Assembly (NCBI GenBank): GCA_036258055.1
Contig: DATAEK010000177.1
Coordinates: forward strand, 1 to 33,626
Source: DATAEK01 sp036258055
GTDB taxonomy: Bacteria > Acidobacteriota > Vicinamibacteria > Vicinamibacterales > 2-12-FULL-66-21
Reading direction: 5' to 3'
DNA length: 33,626 nt
Below, in pieces: positions 9,601 to 16,046 of the stretch. The notes beneath the pieces were generated by a model that made no database searches, was not told where the DNA came from, and saw only the letters and a program-made list of their open reading frames with translations. How positions within the stretch are numbered: position 1 is the first letter of the stretch; each line of letters begins with the position of its first letter. Made by a program: the position numbers and the translations under genes.

Positions 9601-9931
9601 GGATCTCGACAAGAAGGCGATGGACGTCGAGTTGAAGCTGCTCTCGCGCACGGACCTTCACAGCGACGACAAGTGGTACGTCGAGCAGTACAAGGTCTAC
9701 ATGAACCTGATTTGGCTGAGCGGTGTTGTCGGCACCGGCGCGGGCGACGTCGCAGGTGGTGCGGACTATCGCCCCACCGACGCATCGGTCGCGGTGCTCG
9801 AGATGATCGAGAAAGACCTGACAGATGCGAAGACGGCGTTTACCGCCCTCATCGACAAGGAGCTCCCCGCAGCCAACCGCGCGTTGTCAGGGAAGGGGAT
9901 TCCGACGCTGGGCGTGACGATTACGCAGTAG
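6674..9931 (+). CDS. Exported Asp-box (BNR)/VPS10-like beta-propeller protein
   Basis: About 1085 residues, with a signal peptide MPLIRRGRTALSVGVALGLWL...PSAQ. I use ATG 6674, with GGAG about 11 bases upstream, rather than GTG 6632, which adds 14 non-signal residues. At least ten Asp-box hairpins are visible (for example VWKTTDGGTTF, IYKSVDAGTTW, VYRTTNGGETW, VYITRDGGATW, LWRSDDAGATW, IFRTSNGGQSW, IYKTTNFGQTW). This implies two large propellers, as in sortilin/VPS10-like and sialidase-like folds. The C-terminal quarter is an Ig-like segment (NFEILDSAGKVVRTF...) and a helical region (about 930-1050). A Gly/Arg-rich insert (DNA 7993-8064) separates the propellers. Such proteins are often annotated as glycosyl hydrolases without evidence; no sialidase Arg triad or Asp/Tyr/Glu set is obvious here. 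A binding or polymer-related role outside the cytoplasm is the safest reading. Confidence 0.88.
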   Translation: MPLIRRGRTALSVGVALGLWLTVVPSAQRGGFGQQPNPAVEPMRFRYMGPPSAGRISAVAGIPGDTRTYYAGAASGGVWKTTDGGTTFAPIFDEQTSQAIGALAVAPSDPNIVWAGTGEAWVIRPSDMMGDGIYKSVDAGTTWKKAGLPETGRIGRILVHPTNPQIVYACALGRATGPQQERGVYRTTNGGETWDRVLFVNPETGCSGISMDARDPNVLIAGTWQVVVHTWAMFSGGEGSGVYITRDGGATWKKAEDGLPKPPVGKIDVAIAPSDSKRMFALIQTPNQGSLWRSDDAGATWRVVSWDRTLIGRAGYYIRIMVNPTNADEVLVANSTFHRSMDGGQTFPIEGGGCGDCHDIWMDPKNADHWVATGDGGMGITTDHGQTFNSIALPIGQMYHVATDNRVPYWIYSNRQDDGTMRGPSNSPVPVPNVPSYSPAPPGGGRGGRGGRGGGGRGGGGGVPWDQGIGGCESGFTLPDLADPNIIWASCYGNEVTRFDARTGRARSISPWIHTLDSEPTKTKYRCHWTPPLAIDPFDTKTVYYGCQVIFRTSNGGQSWDVISPDLSTQDPARIVSSGGVIGDNLGQFYGELVFAIAPSPIQRSLIWAGTNDGKIWYTKDAGKNWVDVTKNVSGMPAWGTITQISPSVFDAGSAYVAVDYHLMDNRDPFIYKTTNFGQTWTKISDGLPKGHPLAYALSVAENPNRKGMLFAGTGNAFYYSMDDGAKWTQFKEGLPAAPVTWITVQKAYHDVVISTYGRGLYILGDITRLEQRDQIKSETSAFLYAPRAGFRQGRAGSAEILYQFPSAPSGPVNFEILDSAGKVVRTFTAPPRAGLSRATWDLRLEPPRQVALRTTPPDNPRIWDEPRFKGQTTRPIDHWGIQQPQRAGPLATPGKYTVRMTVDGQTLTQPLEILKDPAIETSDADLQASTAMQVRIRDDMNAAVDMINQIEVVRKQLEDQIKAQQARKDVVQALQDLDKKAMDVELKLLSRTDLHSDDKWYVEQYKVYMNLIWLSGVVGTGAGDVAGGADYRPTDASVAVLEMIEKDLTDAKTAFTALIDKELPAANRALSGKGIPTLGVTITQ

Positions 9932-9943
9932 TCCGAACGGCCT

Positions 9944-9981
9944 GGGCCTTGGCGATGAACATTGCCAAGGCCCCGGCTTTT
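9944..9981 (+). terminator. Strong rho-independent terminator
   Basis: GGGCCTTGGC (9944-9953) pairs perfectly with GCCAAGGCCC (9964-9973). GAT/ATT extend the stem to 13 pairs around a GAAC loop. CGGC and TTTT follow. It starts 13 bases after the stop codon of the Asp-box protein gene, so it ends that transcript. Confidence 0.85.
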
Positions 9982-10200
9982 ACGCCGCCGTGTATGAGGG
10001 TAGAAACGGGCCCGCGGCCGCTGCTGCAACATACGAGCGCCAGGCACCCCCGAGGAGCTCGTTGTGTTGGCCTCGACTGGTCAAGTCGGTGAGCCAGGGG
10101 TTTGAGCAGGGTGACCGGCCGCGAACCCTCTTGCCCCACATGTGTGCAAACGGAACGCCACGCGCCTCGACCCCGTATTCCCGTCATTCTTCGCGAGCAG

Positions 10201-10230
10201 TTGAGGTAGATTTACCCTGTATCGTGTAAG
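10201..10230 (+). promoter_or_regulatory. Weak sigma70-type promoter candidate for the response regulator
   Basis: TTGAGG (10201-10206), an 18-base spacer and TGTAAG (10225-10230) match the consensus boxes 4/6 each, in a locally AT-richer stretch. The leader to the ATG would be about 155 bases and would contain the hairpin at 10354-10379. Confidence 0.3.
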
Positions 10231-10353
10231 TCCTACGTCGCACATTCTGACAGGCGCCCCGCGACCATGGACGAGCGGCGCTTCCGCCAACTAATATCGC
10301 GCCACCACTTACGCCCATCGCGCGCTTCCGGCTCGTTTGGTGCAGCCGTTCGT

Positions 10354-10379
10354 GGCTTAGCCGGTTCACCGGCTGAGCC
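10354..10379 (+). promoter_or_regulatory. Hairpin directly upstream of the response-regulator ribosome binding site
   Basis: GGCTTAGCCGGT and ACCGGCTGAGCC form a 12-pair stem (one G-T pair in RNA) around a two-base centre. The ribosome binding site AAGGAGG starts at 10381, one base after the stem. It could act in the RNA near the initiation region or as a DNA dyad for a regulator. No T-tract follows, so it is not a classical terminator. Confidence 0.55.
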
Positions 10380-10391
10380 GAAGGAGGGTCC

Positions 10392-10796
10392 ATGGCCGAG
10401 GCGCCCCTCATACTCGTCGTTGACGATTCGCTCGACAACCGGGAAGCGTACGTCGAGTACTTGCGATATCGGGGATTTCGGACGCTCGAGGCGGCGACAG
10501 GGGAACAAGCAGTGGCGATGGCGCTCAGGCACAATCCCGACCTCGTCGTGCTCGATCTGTTGTTGCCCGATATCGACGGCCTCGACGTGAGCCAGCGCAT
10601 CCGCTCGGCGCGCGATCTGGCTCCCACGAAGATCATCGCGGTCTCCGCCCGCGTGTTTCCGTCGGACGTGACGAGCGCGCTCGCCAGCGGCTGCGACGCG
10701 TTTCTGCAGAAGCCCTGTCTGCCCGACGATCTGGTGCGGGAGATGGAGCGGCTGCTCGATCTGCCCGAAGGGCGTGCGCCTCGAGCAGCGATGTGA
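10392..10796 (+). CDS. Single-domain response regulator (CheY-like receiver)
   Basis: A stand-alone receiver of 134 residues with no output domain. The acidic pair Asp11-Asp12 (VVDDS), the phosphoacceptor Asp55 (VVLDLLLPDIDG), Ser85 at the conserved Thr/Ser position (AVSA) and Lys107 (FLQKPC) are all in place, so it should be phosphorylated by a histidine kinase. No kinase gene is in the window. AAGGAGG followed by GTCC sets the ATG. The next gene downstream (RodZ-like) is convergent, 44 bases away. Partners are unknown; such proteins often serve in phosphorelays or bind target proteins directly. Confidence 0.93.
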   Translation: MAEAPLILVVDDSLDNREAYVEYLRYRGFRTLEAATGEQAVAMALRHNPDLVVLDLLLPDIDGLDVSQRIRSARDLAPTKIIAVSARVFPSDVTSALASGCDAFLQKPCLPDDLVREMERLLDLPEGRAPRAAM

Positions 10797-10840
10797 GTTG
10801 TGTGGGCGAATGACTGAACTGAAGCCGGAGTCCGCTACTG

Positions 10841-11608
10841 CTACCGGATGCTGTCCGCAGAGTCAGGAGTCACACGCTGCGTGCGGATTTGTCCGGATTC
10901 ACCGAAGGGCCCGATCTTCCGGCCGTTGATCGTCCATTCGAGCGCCCCCGCATCACCCGCCATGATCTGAATCTCACGATCGGCGTTGAGCGTTTCAGGC
11001 GGTCCCGGCATCATCAGTTTGTAAATCACGCGTTTGCCGTCCGCGCTGGCAGTGACCCAGCAGCGACGAGTGGGCGTCAGCTGCACGATCAGCGCGTGCT
11101 CCGGTGCAGCGACCGGCAACGCGATGTCGCGGGCGGGGCTCTTCTCCCGAGTCTCGGTTGCCACAGGCGTTTCCGTCGCGCGTCCCGTGGTGCCGACGGC
11201 TGGAGCCGGTGCGGGCGTCGTGTGATTCGCGCGATCGGATCGACGAATCGTGATGGTCCCGAGTGCGACCACGAGCACCGCCAATGCCGACAGAGCAACC
11301 CAGTTCGGAATGAACGTGGTGCGTGTGTCCTGAGGCGGTGCGAGAGGAACAGTCGGTGGTGCGGAAGGTGTCGAGAGCGGCGCGAACTGAGCGAAGTAGT
11401 CGTGAGCGGTTCGCTCGGGGTCGAGCCCTATTTCTTTGGCGTACGCCCGCACGAATCCGCGTCCGAACGGACGCGGAGGAACGGACGCCACGTCGTTCCG
11501 TTCGATCGCCGCCAGATACCGAGTCTGCACGCGCGTGGTGTGCGCGAGCGCATCGAGCGAAAGTCCCTTCGCTTCGCGCGACGCACGAAGCTGCTCGCCG
11601 ACCGTCAT
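10841..11608 (-). CDS. rodZ: RodZ-like membrane protein (HTH_25, TM, DUF4115)
   Basis: A 255-residue bitopic protein. Residues 2-70 are a Cro/C1-type helix-turn-helix of the RodZ class, including GEQLRASREAKGLSL, YLAAIERND and the diagnostic FGRGFVRAYAKEIGLD. A proline-rich linker leads to one membrane helix (about 103-121, WVALSALAVLVVALGTITI). A Pro/Ala/Thr-rich segment and a DUF4115-type beta domain (about 168-240, LIVQLTPTRRCWVTASADGK...) follow outside the membrane. RodZ links MreB to the cell-wall elongation machinery. Acidobacterial versions are often named simply as helix-turn-helix proteins. The ATG has GGAGG about 5 bases upstream. Its neighbours are not cell-shape genes, so context does not confirm the symbol. 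Confidence 0.8.
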   Translation of the reverse strand: MTVGEQLRASREAKGLSLDALAHTTRVQTRYLAAIERNDVASVPPRPFGRGFVRAYAKEIGLDPERTAHDYFAQFAPLSTPSAPPTVPLAPPQDTRTTFIPNWVALSALAVLVVALGTITIRRSDRANHTTPAPAPAVGTTGRATETPVATETREKSPARDIALPVAAPEHALIVQLTPTRRCWVTASADGKRVIYKLMMPGPPETLNADREIQIMAGDAGALEWTINGRKIGPFGESGQIRTQRVTPDSADSIR

Positions 11609-11814
11609 GTTTGCCTCCGCGAGCTCTCAGAGGAGCATAGCACTGGAGGCCCGTTCCTACCTCATCGGGGGTAAAACAGACGGTTTTCCGCCCTGTCCTG
11701 CCCTCCAGGAGGCGCAGCCGCCGCCCGGTCGGGCAGCCAGGGTCACGGATCCGATGACGGGTCCGCCGCGTGGCCGATTGGCCCGCGGGGACCGTCCGAG
11801 CAGGCGAGATGAGA

Positions 11815-11835
11815 GAGCTAGCGGTCAGCTAGCTC
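11815..11835 (-). terminator. Hairpin at the end of the small ORF, possible weak terminator
   Basis: GAGCTAGC-GGTCA-GCTAGCTC is a perfect 8-bp inverted repeat. It overlaps the TAG stop of the 28-codon frame on the minus strand and is followed there by TCTCTCATCTC. The lack of a T-run makes terminator function uncertain. Confidence 0.4.
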
Positions 11836-11915
11836 CGGCAAATCAGCGTCAGAATCGAGAGAGTTTCGATGCCGCCGAGCAGCATGGCTGCGGCGACGAT
11901 GAGGCGTTTCACCAT
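11829..11915 (-). CDS. Possible 28-residue membrane peptide
   Basis: ATG at 11915 opens a 28-codon frame ending in TAG at 11829. The product starts MVKRLIVAAAMLLGG and ends LTLICRS: a basic N-terminus, then about 20 mostly hydrophobic residues, then Cys-Arg-Ser. GGAG lies about 9-10 bases upstream of the ATG, and a hairpin overlaps the stop. These three facts support a real small gene. It could instead be a signal-peptide relic or chance. No homologue is known to me. It lies in a 605-base gap that otherwise lacks genes. Confidence 0.4.
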   Translation of the reverse strand: MVKRLIVAAAMLLGGIETLSILTLICRS

Positions 11916-12094
11916 GGGATTGCACTCCAGTAGGGATTACTAACCCGATGGGAGGGCAACGGCTGTGCCAGCGCTCCGCACTTCGTCGCGAAGCCGTTGC
12001 AAACAGACGGCTTCGTTGAAGGGAGCGCAGGCGGCGCGAGGTCAAGAAAGCAGGCGTTGAGCCAACAGAGTCGTCACGAAGATCACAGTTCCGA

Positions 12095-12127
12095 TTAAGC
12101 GCACATTTTTTTCGGTTAAGCGCACAT
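12095..12127. repeat. Direct repeat TTAAGCGCACAT, two copies 21 bp apart
   Basis: The first copy is at 12095-12106 and the second at 12116-12127, separated by a T-rich spacer. A 21-bp period places both on the same face of the helix, as for a regulator bound twice. They lie about 90-120 bases upstream of the phosphatase gene. Confidence 0.5.
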
Positions 12128-12213
12128 GCTTCTTCGTGAACGCGCGGTCTGATCCATAAGGCCGTTCGAAGAAACGTCGCTGGCCAGGGAACCGTAAACG
12201 GTGTAGGAGCCCA

Positions 12214-13197
12214 ATGAACGGTGCGACGGTAGACGAAGCCGCGAGCATGCTTCTGAGCCCGACGAAAGCCCCGCAGATCGCGATCTCCGCTATCGCGAGC
12301 ACATGCGTCATGTTTCTGTTCGGTGGAATCGTCGAGCGTTGGCTGATCGCCGTCCTGCGCCCGTCAGCGGGAGAGCTCACCTGGATCGGCGATGTCATCC
12401 TGGCGACCGGCTTCGGTGTCGTCTTCTATCTGTGGCTGCATCTGCGCGCGGCCCGCGAGGCGCTTCACGAGGCCGAGCGCGCGCAGATCGTCATGAACAC
12501 GCAGTTCGAGATCGCCGCCAACATCCAGCGCAGCCTCCTGCCATCACCGCCAGCGTCGCGCCGGGGCGTCAGCTGGGCCGTGCAACTGACGCCCGCGTAC
12601 CGGATCGGCGGGGACTACTACGATTTCGTCGACCTCGATGGCGCCGGCCGGGTCTTCATCATCGGAGACATTTCCGGGAAAGGCGTTCCTGCGGCCATGA
12701 TGCTCGCCTACGTGCGCGCGGTCTTCCGCCTCGCGGTGCGGGAGACGCGTGAGCCGCCGGAGATCGTCGCGCGTCTCGCCGAGGCGATTCACGCCGACAC
12801 TGGCGGCAACCCCTACATGACCTGCATCGTCGGCAGGGTTGACGAAGCCGCGCGGCGATTGTCGGTCACGAATGCCGGGCACCCGGGCGGCGTCATGATC
12901 GGAAACGGCACGCGCCGCATCGGCTCCCACGGTCCGCCGGCGGGGTTGCTGCCGCAACTCGAGTACGAGCAGGATGCGATCGATGTGCGGGCCGGCGATC
13001 GGGCGATCTTCGTGACTGATGGCATCAGCGAACGTTTGACCGTCGATCTTCCGCGTGCCTTCGCTGAGCTGCCCCCGCGTGGCACGGCGTCACAACTGTG
13101 TGCCTCGGTCGTCCGACTCGCGGAGGGGCCGCGTGGCGTCATTCCGGTCGAGGGGTGGGACGACGATCGGACCGTGCTCGTGCTGGCCGTGGATTGA
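12214..13197 (+). CDS. Membrane-anchored PP2C/SpoIIE (RsbU-type) protein phosphatase
   Basis: 327 residues. Two membrane helices (about 21-41 and 57-77) are followed by a helical signalling linker (78-108, ending IQRSLLP, the usual junction in RsbU proteins) and a SpoIIE-type PP2M phosphatase domain. Metal-binding motifs are present: GGDYYD (132-137), GDISGKG (151-157), FVTDGISE (267-274) and the final DDDRTVLVLA. It should dephosphorylate a Ser/Thr-phosphorylated partner, in the family usually an anti-sigma-factor antagonist (STAS protein). No STAS, anti-sigma or sigma gene is nearby, so the target is unknown. AGGAG lies 5 bases before the ATG. A paired 12-bp direct repeat upstream may control it. 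Confidence 0.92.
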   Translation: MNGATVDEAASMLLSPTKAPQIAISAIASTCVMFLFGGIVERWLIAVLRPSAGELTWIGDVILATGFGVVFYLWLHLRAAREALHEAERAQIVMNTQFEIAANIQRSLLPSPPASRRGVSWAVQLTPAYRIGGDYYDFVDLDGAGRVFIIGDISGKGVPAAMMLAYVRAVFRLAVRETREPPEIVARLAEAIHADTGGNPYMTCIVGRVDEAARRLSVTNAGHPGGVMIGNGTRRIGSHGPPAGLLPQLEYEQDAIDVRAGDRAIFVTDGISERLTVDLPRAFAELPPRGTASQLCASVVRLAEGPRGVIPVEGWDDDRTVLVLAVD

Positions 13198-13208
13198 CGG
13201 GCGCGGCT

Positions 13209-13236
13209 TTGCATTTTTGCGTTGCCCGACGATAAT
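13209..13236 (+). promoter_or_regulatory. Promoter candidate for the cytochrome c-PQQ dehydrogenase pair
   Basis: GATAAT (13231-13236, 5/6 match to the -10 consensus) lies 16 bases after TTGCAT (13209-13214, a weak -35) and 35 bases before the cytochrome ATG. It is the only such match in the 74-base gap after the phosphatase gene. Confidence 0.4.
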
Positions 13237-13271
13237 CGCACCTGCCCGGTCAACGCAGCGCGCGCTCATCG

Positions 13272-13745
13272 ATGATTTTTCGACAACGACACTCCAGGTC
13301 CGGCCTTGCGCCAGGTTTCATCGGTGGGTGTCTGCTTGCAGGTGCTCTCGTCACGGCTGGGTTCGCCCATCGTGTGAGCGCGCAGTCGGATCATCCACGC
13401 TCGACCATGACCGGCGTCTACAGCGATTCTCAGGCCGATCACGGCGAGGAGACGTACATGGGCGTGTGTGTCGGGTGCCATCCCGCCGGGACCTACTCCG
13501 GTGAGACGTTCAAGACCGCCTGGACCGGGCGGCCACTCTCGGATCTCTTCGACACGATCAAAGAGAAAATGCCGAAGAACGATCCGGGCAGCCTCTCGCC
13601 GGAGCAGACCGCTCAGCTCGTGTCGTACATCCTGAGAATCAATAAAGTTCCACCGGGAAAAACCGACTTGCCTGCCGAGGCCGATCCCCTCAAGGACATC
13701 CGGATCGACATTCCCGGCGCTCGGAGCAAGGGGCACGTGCAGTGA
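13272..13745 (+). CDS. Periplasmic monohaem cytochrome c
   Basis: 157 residues with a signal peptide (about 1-38, ending HRVSAQS). One haem c site, Cys66-Val-Gly-Cys69-His70, occurs in the usual SDSQADHGEETYMGVCVGCH context, and Met100 (EKMPKNDPG) is the likely sixth ligand. The helix LSPEQTAQLVSYILRINKVP closes the fold, as in small class I cytochromes. It is followed after 49 bases by a PQQ dehydrogenase on the same strand. This is a common pairing in which the cytochrome takes electrons from the quinoprotein. No Shine-Dalgarno is obvious at this ATG, so the start is chosen for the signal peptide. Confidence 0.92.
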   Translation: MIFRQRHSRSGLAPGFIGGCLLAGALVTAGFAHRVSAQSDHPRSTMTGVYSDSQADHGEETYMGVCVGCHPAGTYSGETFKTAWTGRPLSDLFDTIKEKMPKNDPGSLSPEQTAQLVSYILRINKVPPGKTDLPAEADPLKDIRIDIPGARSKGHVQ

Positions 13746-13751
13746 ACCGGC

Positions 13752-13769
13752 GCTTCACGCTCGTGAAGC
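13752..13769 (+). other. Intercistronic hairpin between cytochrome c and PQQ dehydrogenase genes
   Basis: GCTTCACG-CT-CGTGAAGC is a perfect 8-bp stem starting 7 bases after the cytochrome stop codon. It has no T-tract. It may stabilise the upstream message or adjust the ratio of the two products. It is not of the REP family seen elsewhere in the window. Confidence 0.5.
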
Positions 13770-13794
13770 CGCCCAGCTGCGGAGGACAGTGAAC

Positions 13795-16038
13795 ATGGCG
13801 GATCGAATCAACGCGACCCGCTGGGTCGGGCTGACAGTGTTTGCGGGGCTCGCGCTCGCAAGCGTGCTGACCGTTCCGGGGAGTCACCTGAGTGCCATTG
13901 AGCCGCCGCCCTCGCCGCGCGGCAACCCACCGGGTGAGTGGCGCTACTGGGGCGCCGACGCCTGGAGCACACGGTATTCGCCACTCGACCAGATCAACGC
14001 GTCGAACTTCAACTCGCTGAAGATCGCGTGGCGCTGGAACGTCGGCAACACGTTCGGCCAGGATGAGTACTTCCGCTCGACCCCGCTTTACGCGAACGGA
14101 CGGCTCTTCACTGTCGCGACGACGCGACGGCTCGCCGCGGCGCTCGATCCCGAGAGCGGCGAAACGTTGTGGATGTGGCGGATGAACGAAGGGATTCGCT
14201 GGCAGAAGGCGCCACGTCAGTACTCGGGACGCGGTCTCGCCTACTGGACCGACGGGAAAGAGGAACGCATCATTGTCGTCACGCCCGGTTATCACCTGGC
14301 GTGTCTCGACGCAAAGACCGGCATTCCCGATCCGAGGTTCGGCAAGAGCGGCATCGTCGATCTGATGGACGGCCTCGGTTACCCGCTCGTGCCGCTGGCC
14401 GTTGACGACAACGGGCCGCTCATCATCAGCGACGCCGCGCCCGCGCGGAAAGCCAAACCCGGTGAAACGTGGGATGAGAAGACGGGCACCGGGGCCGACG
14501 GCACCATCGGCATCGATCCGGCCCTCGGCCAGATCGGCGCCAGCTCGCCGGCCATTGTCGTCAATGACGTGATCATCGTTGGCAACTCGCACATTCACGG
14601 GTACTACCCGATCCGGCTGCGCAATCTTCCGAGTTTCATCCGCGGGTTCGACATCCACACGGGCAAGCAGTTGTGGAAGTTCAACCTGGTTCCCGAGCCG
14701 GGCGAGTTCGGCGCCGACACGTGGGACAACGGCACGAAACCTGGAACACCCGGAGTCGGAAAGGTCGATGCGTGGGCGCCGTACTCCGCCGATCCTGAGC
14801 TCGGTCTCGTCTACATTCCGGTCGGCATGCCGCTCATGGACGAATATGGCGGCCATCGTCCCGGCAACAATCTCTTCGGCACGAGCCTCATCGCGCTCGA
14901 CGTCAAGACCGGCAAGCGGAAGTGGCACTTCCAGCTCGTGCACCACGACATCTGGGACTACGACAACCCGATGGCACCCAACCTCCTCGACGTGACGGTC
15001 AACGGGCAGCGCCGCAAGATCGTCGCCCAGAGCACGAAGCAAGGGTGGTTGTACGTGTTCGATCGCGTCACCGGCGAACCGATCTGGCCGATGCCGGAAA
15101 CGCCGGTGCCGCAGAGCGACGTGCCGGGCGAGAAGACCGCCGCGACGCAGCCGATTCCGAGCAAGCCGGCACCGTACGCGCAGCAGGGGCTCGTGGAATC
15201 CGATCTGATCGACTACACGCCCGAGATAAAAGAAGCCGCGCTCAAGCTCGCGAAGCGCTGTCGCATGGGGCCGTACTTCATTCCCGGCTCCGCCCGCGAC
15301 GGCAGCAGCCAGTACGACTGCTCGTGGTACGCGCCTGGCGCCAGCGGCGGCGTGAACATCGACGGCGGGGTCGCGGCGGATCCGGAGATGGGATTCCTCT
15401 TCGTCGCGGCCCAGACCGGCCTCACGACGATCGAGCTGGCAAAGGATCCGTGCTCCGAGTTCCGCTACAGCTCGGCCCACGACAGCTGCGGTCTCCTGGG
15501 CGCGCTGCCAGCGCCCTCCGGATATCAGAAACCACAATCGACTGGCGGTCGTGGCGGCGCTGGCAGCAGCCGCACGGCTACGAGGGTGATCGGCGGCGTC
15601 TCGATCGTCAAGCCCAAGGAGCTCGGCGGTATCACCGCCTACGACATGAATACGGGGGACAAGGCGTGGTGGACGCCGAACGGCGGGCAGCTCCTGCCGG
15701 TGACGTCGAACGATCCGTTGTTCGCTGGAGTGAAGCTGCCGCCCGCGCCACCGGGGAACGGGCAGGGGCAGGTCATCACGACCAAGACCCTGATGATCTA
15801 CGGCACCGGCCGGAGTGGCGGACCGCCGACGGGAGAGCCACGTCTGTACGCCGTCGACAAGACCTCGGGCAAGCAGGTTGGCGCGGTGACGATTCCCTCG
15901 AAGACCACCGCCGTGCCGATGACCTACATGCACAAGGGACGTCAGTACGTCGTCTTCGCGATCGGCTCCGCCGCGAACACCGCGCTCGTGGCGCTCGCGC
16001 TGCCGGAAGAGAGCAAGACGACGGAAAACGGGAGGTAG
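13795..16038 (+). CDS. PQQ-dependent dehydrogenase (quinoprotein, alcohol or sugar type)
   Basis: 747 residues with an N-terminal hydrophobic export signal (about 9-30). ATG 13795 is preferred over GTG 13789 because GGAGG (13781-13785) is 9 bases upstream. The eight-bladed quinoprotein fold is evident from repeated Trp-docking strands: RYWGADAWSTRYSPLDQI near the N-terminus, then GKQLWKF, GKRKWHF and DKAWWTPNG. A WDYDNPMAPNLLDV block and KQGWLYVFDRVTGEPIWP are typical of the PQQ dehydrogenase family. I see no vicinal Cys-Cys pair and no haem motif, so it is not a quinohaemoprotein; the cytochrome upstream would be the acceptor. A short Gly/Arg insert lies near residue 585. The substrate cannot be read from sequence. 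PQQ synthesis genes are not in the window. Confidence 0.9.
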   Translation: MADRINATRWVGLTVFAGLALASVLTVPGSHLSAIEPPPSPRGNPPGEWRYWGADAWSTRYSPLDQINASNFNSLKIAWRWNVGNTFGQDEYFRSTPLYANGRLFTVATTRRLAAALDPESGETLWMWRMNEGIRWQKAPRQYSGRGLAYWTDGKEERIIVVTPGYHLACLDAKTGIPDPRFGKSGIVDLMDGLGYPLVPLAVDDNGPLIISDAAPARKAKPGETWDEKTGTGADGTIGIDPALGQIGASSPAIVVNDVIIVGNSHIHGYYPIRLRNLPSFIRGFDIHTGKQLWKFNLVPEPGEFGADTWDNGTKPGTPGVGKVDAWAPYSADPELGLVYIPVGMPLMDEYGGHRPGNNLFGTSLIALDVKTGKRKWHFQLVHHDIWDYDNPMAPNLLDVTVNGQRRKIVAQSTKQGWLYVFDRVTGEPIWPMPETPVPQSDVPGEKTAATQPIPSKPAPYAQQGLVESDLIDYTPEIKEAALKLAKRCRMGPYFIPGSARDGSSQYDCSWYAPGASGGVNIDGGVAADPEMGFLFVAAQTGLTTIELAKDPCSEFRYSSAHDSCGLLGALPAPSGYQKPQSTGGRGGAGSSRTATRVIGGVSIVKPKELGGITAYDMNTGDKAWWTPNGGQLLPVTSNDPLFAGVKLPPAPPGNGQGQVITTKTLMIYGTGRSGGPPTGEPRLYAVDKTSGKQVGAVTIPSKTTAVPMTYMHKGRQYVVFAIGSAANTALVALALPEESKTTENGR

Positions 16039-16046
16039 GAGGTAGG

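Larger units (their letters stand above)
9982..10391. other. 410-bp non-coding gap before the response regulator
   Basis: I find no convincing gene; the short frames here lack ribosome binding sites and family resemblance. The right half holds a weak promoter candidate (10201-10230) and a 12-bp hairpin (10354-10379). The left part (about 9982-10200) shows nothing I can interpret. A small RNA cannot be excluded from sequence alone. Confidence 0.5.
11609..12213. other. 605-bp gap between the RodZ-like and phosphatase genes
   Basis: The gap holds a possible 28-codon gene on the minus strand (11829-11915), a hairpin at its end (11815-11835) and two 12-bp direct repeats 21 bp apart (12095-12127). 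The rest, including 11609-11800, shows no gene that I can support. Longer frames on both strands here are composed of Arg/Ser/Pro-rich shadow sequence. Confidence 0.5.

Noticed and set aside
11818..12045. 75-codon minus-strand frame in the 605-bp gap
   Set aside because: Arg/Ser-rich composition, no ribosome binding site, and overlap in another frame with the better-supported 28-codon frame.
13690..15933. Long (747-codon) open frame antisense to the PQQ dehydrogenase gene
   Set aside because: It mirrors a gene with clear family motifs, is rich in Arg, His and Asp as expected of a GC-rich shadow, and has no domain resemblance. Similar long antisense frames over 4515-5564, 5643-6467, 8633-9661 and 24096-25454 were rejected for the same reason.
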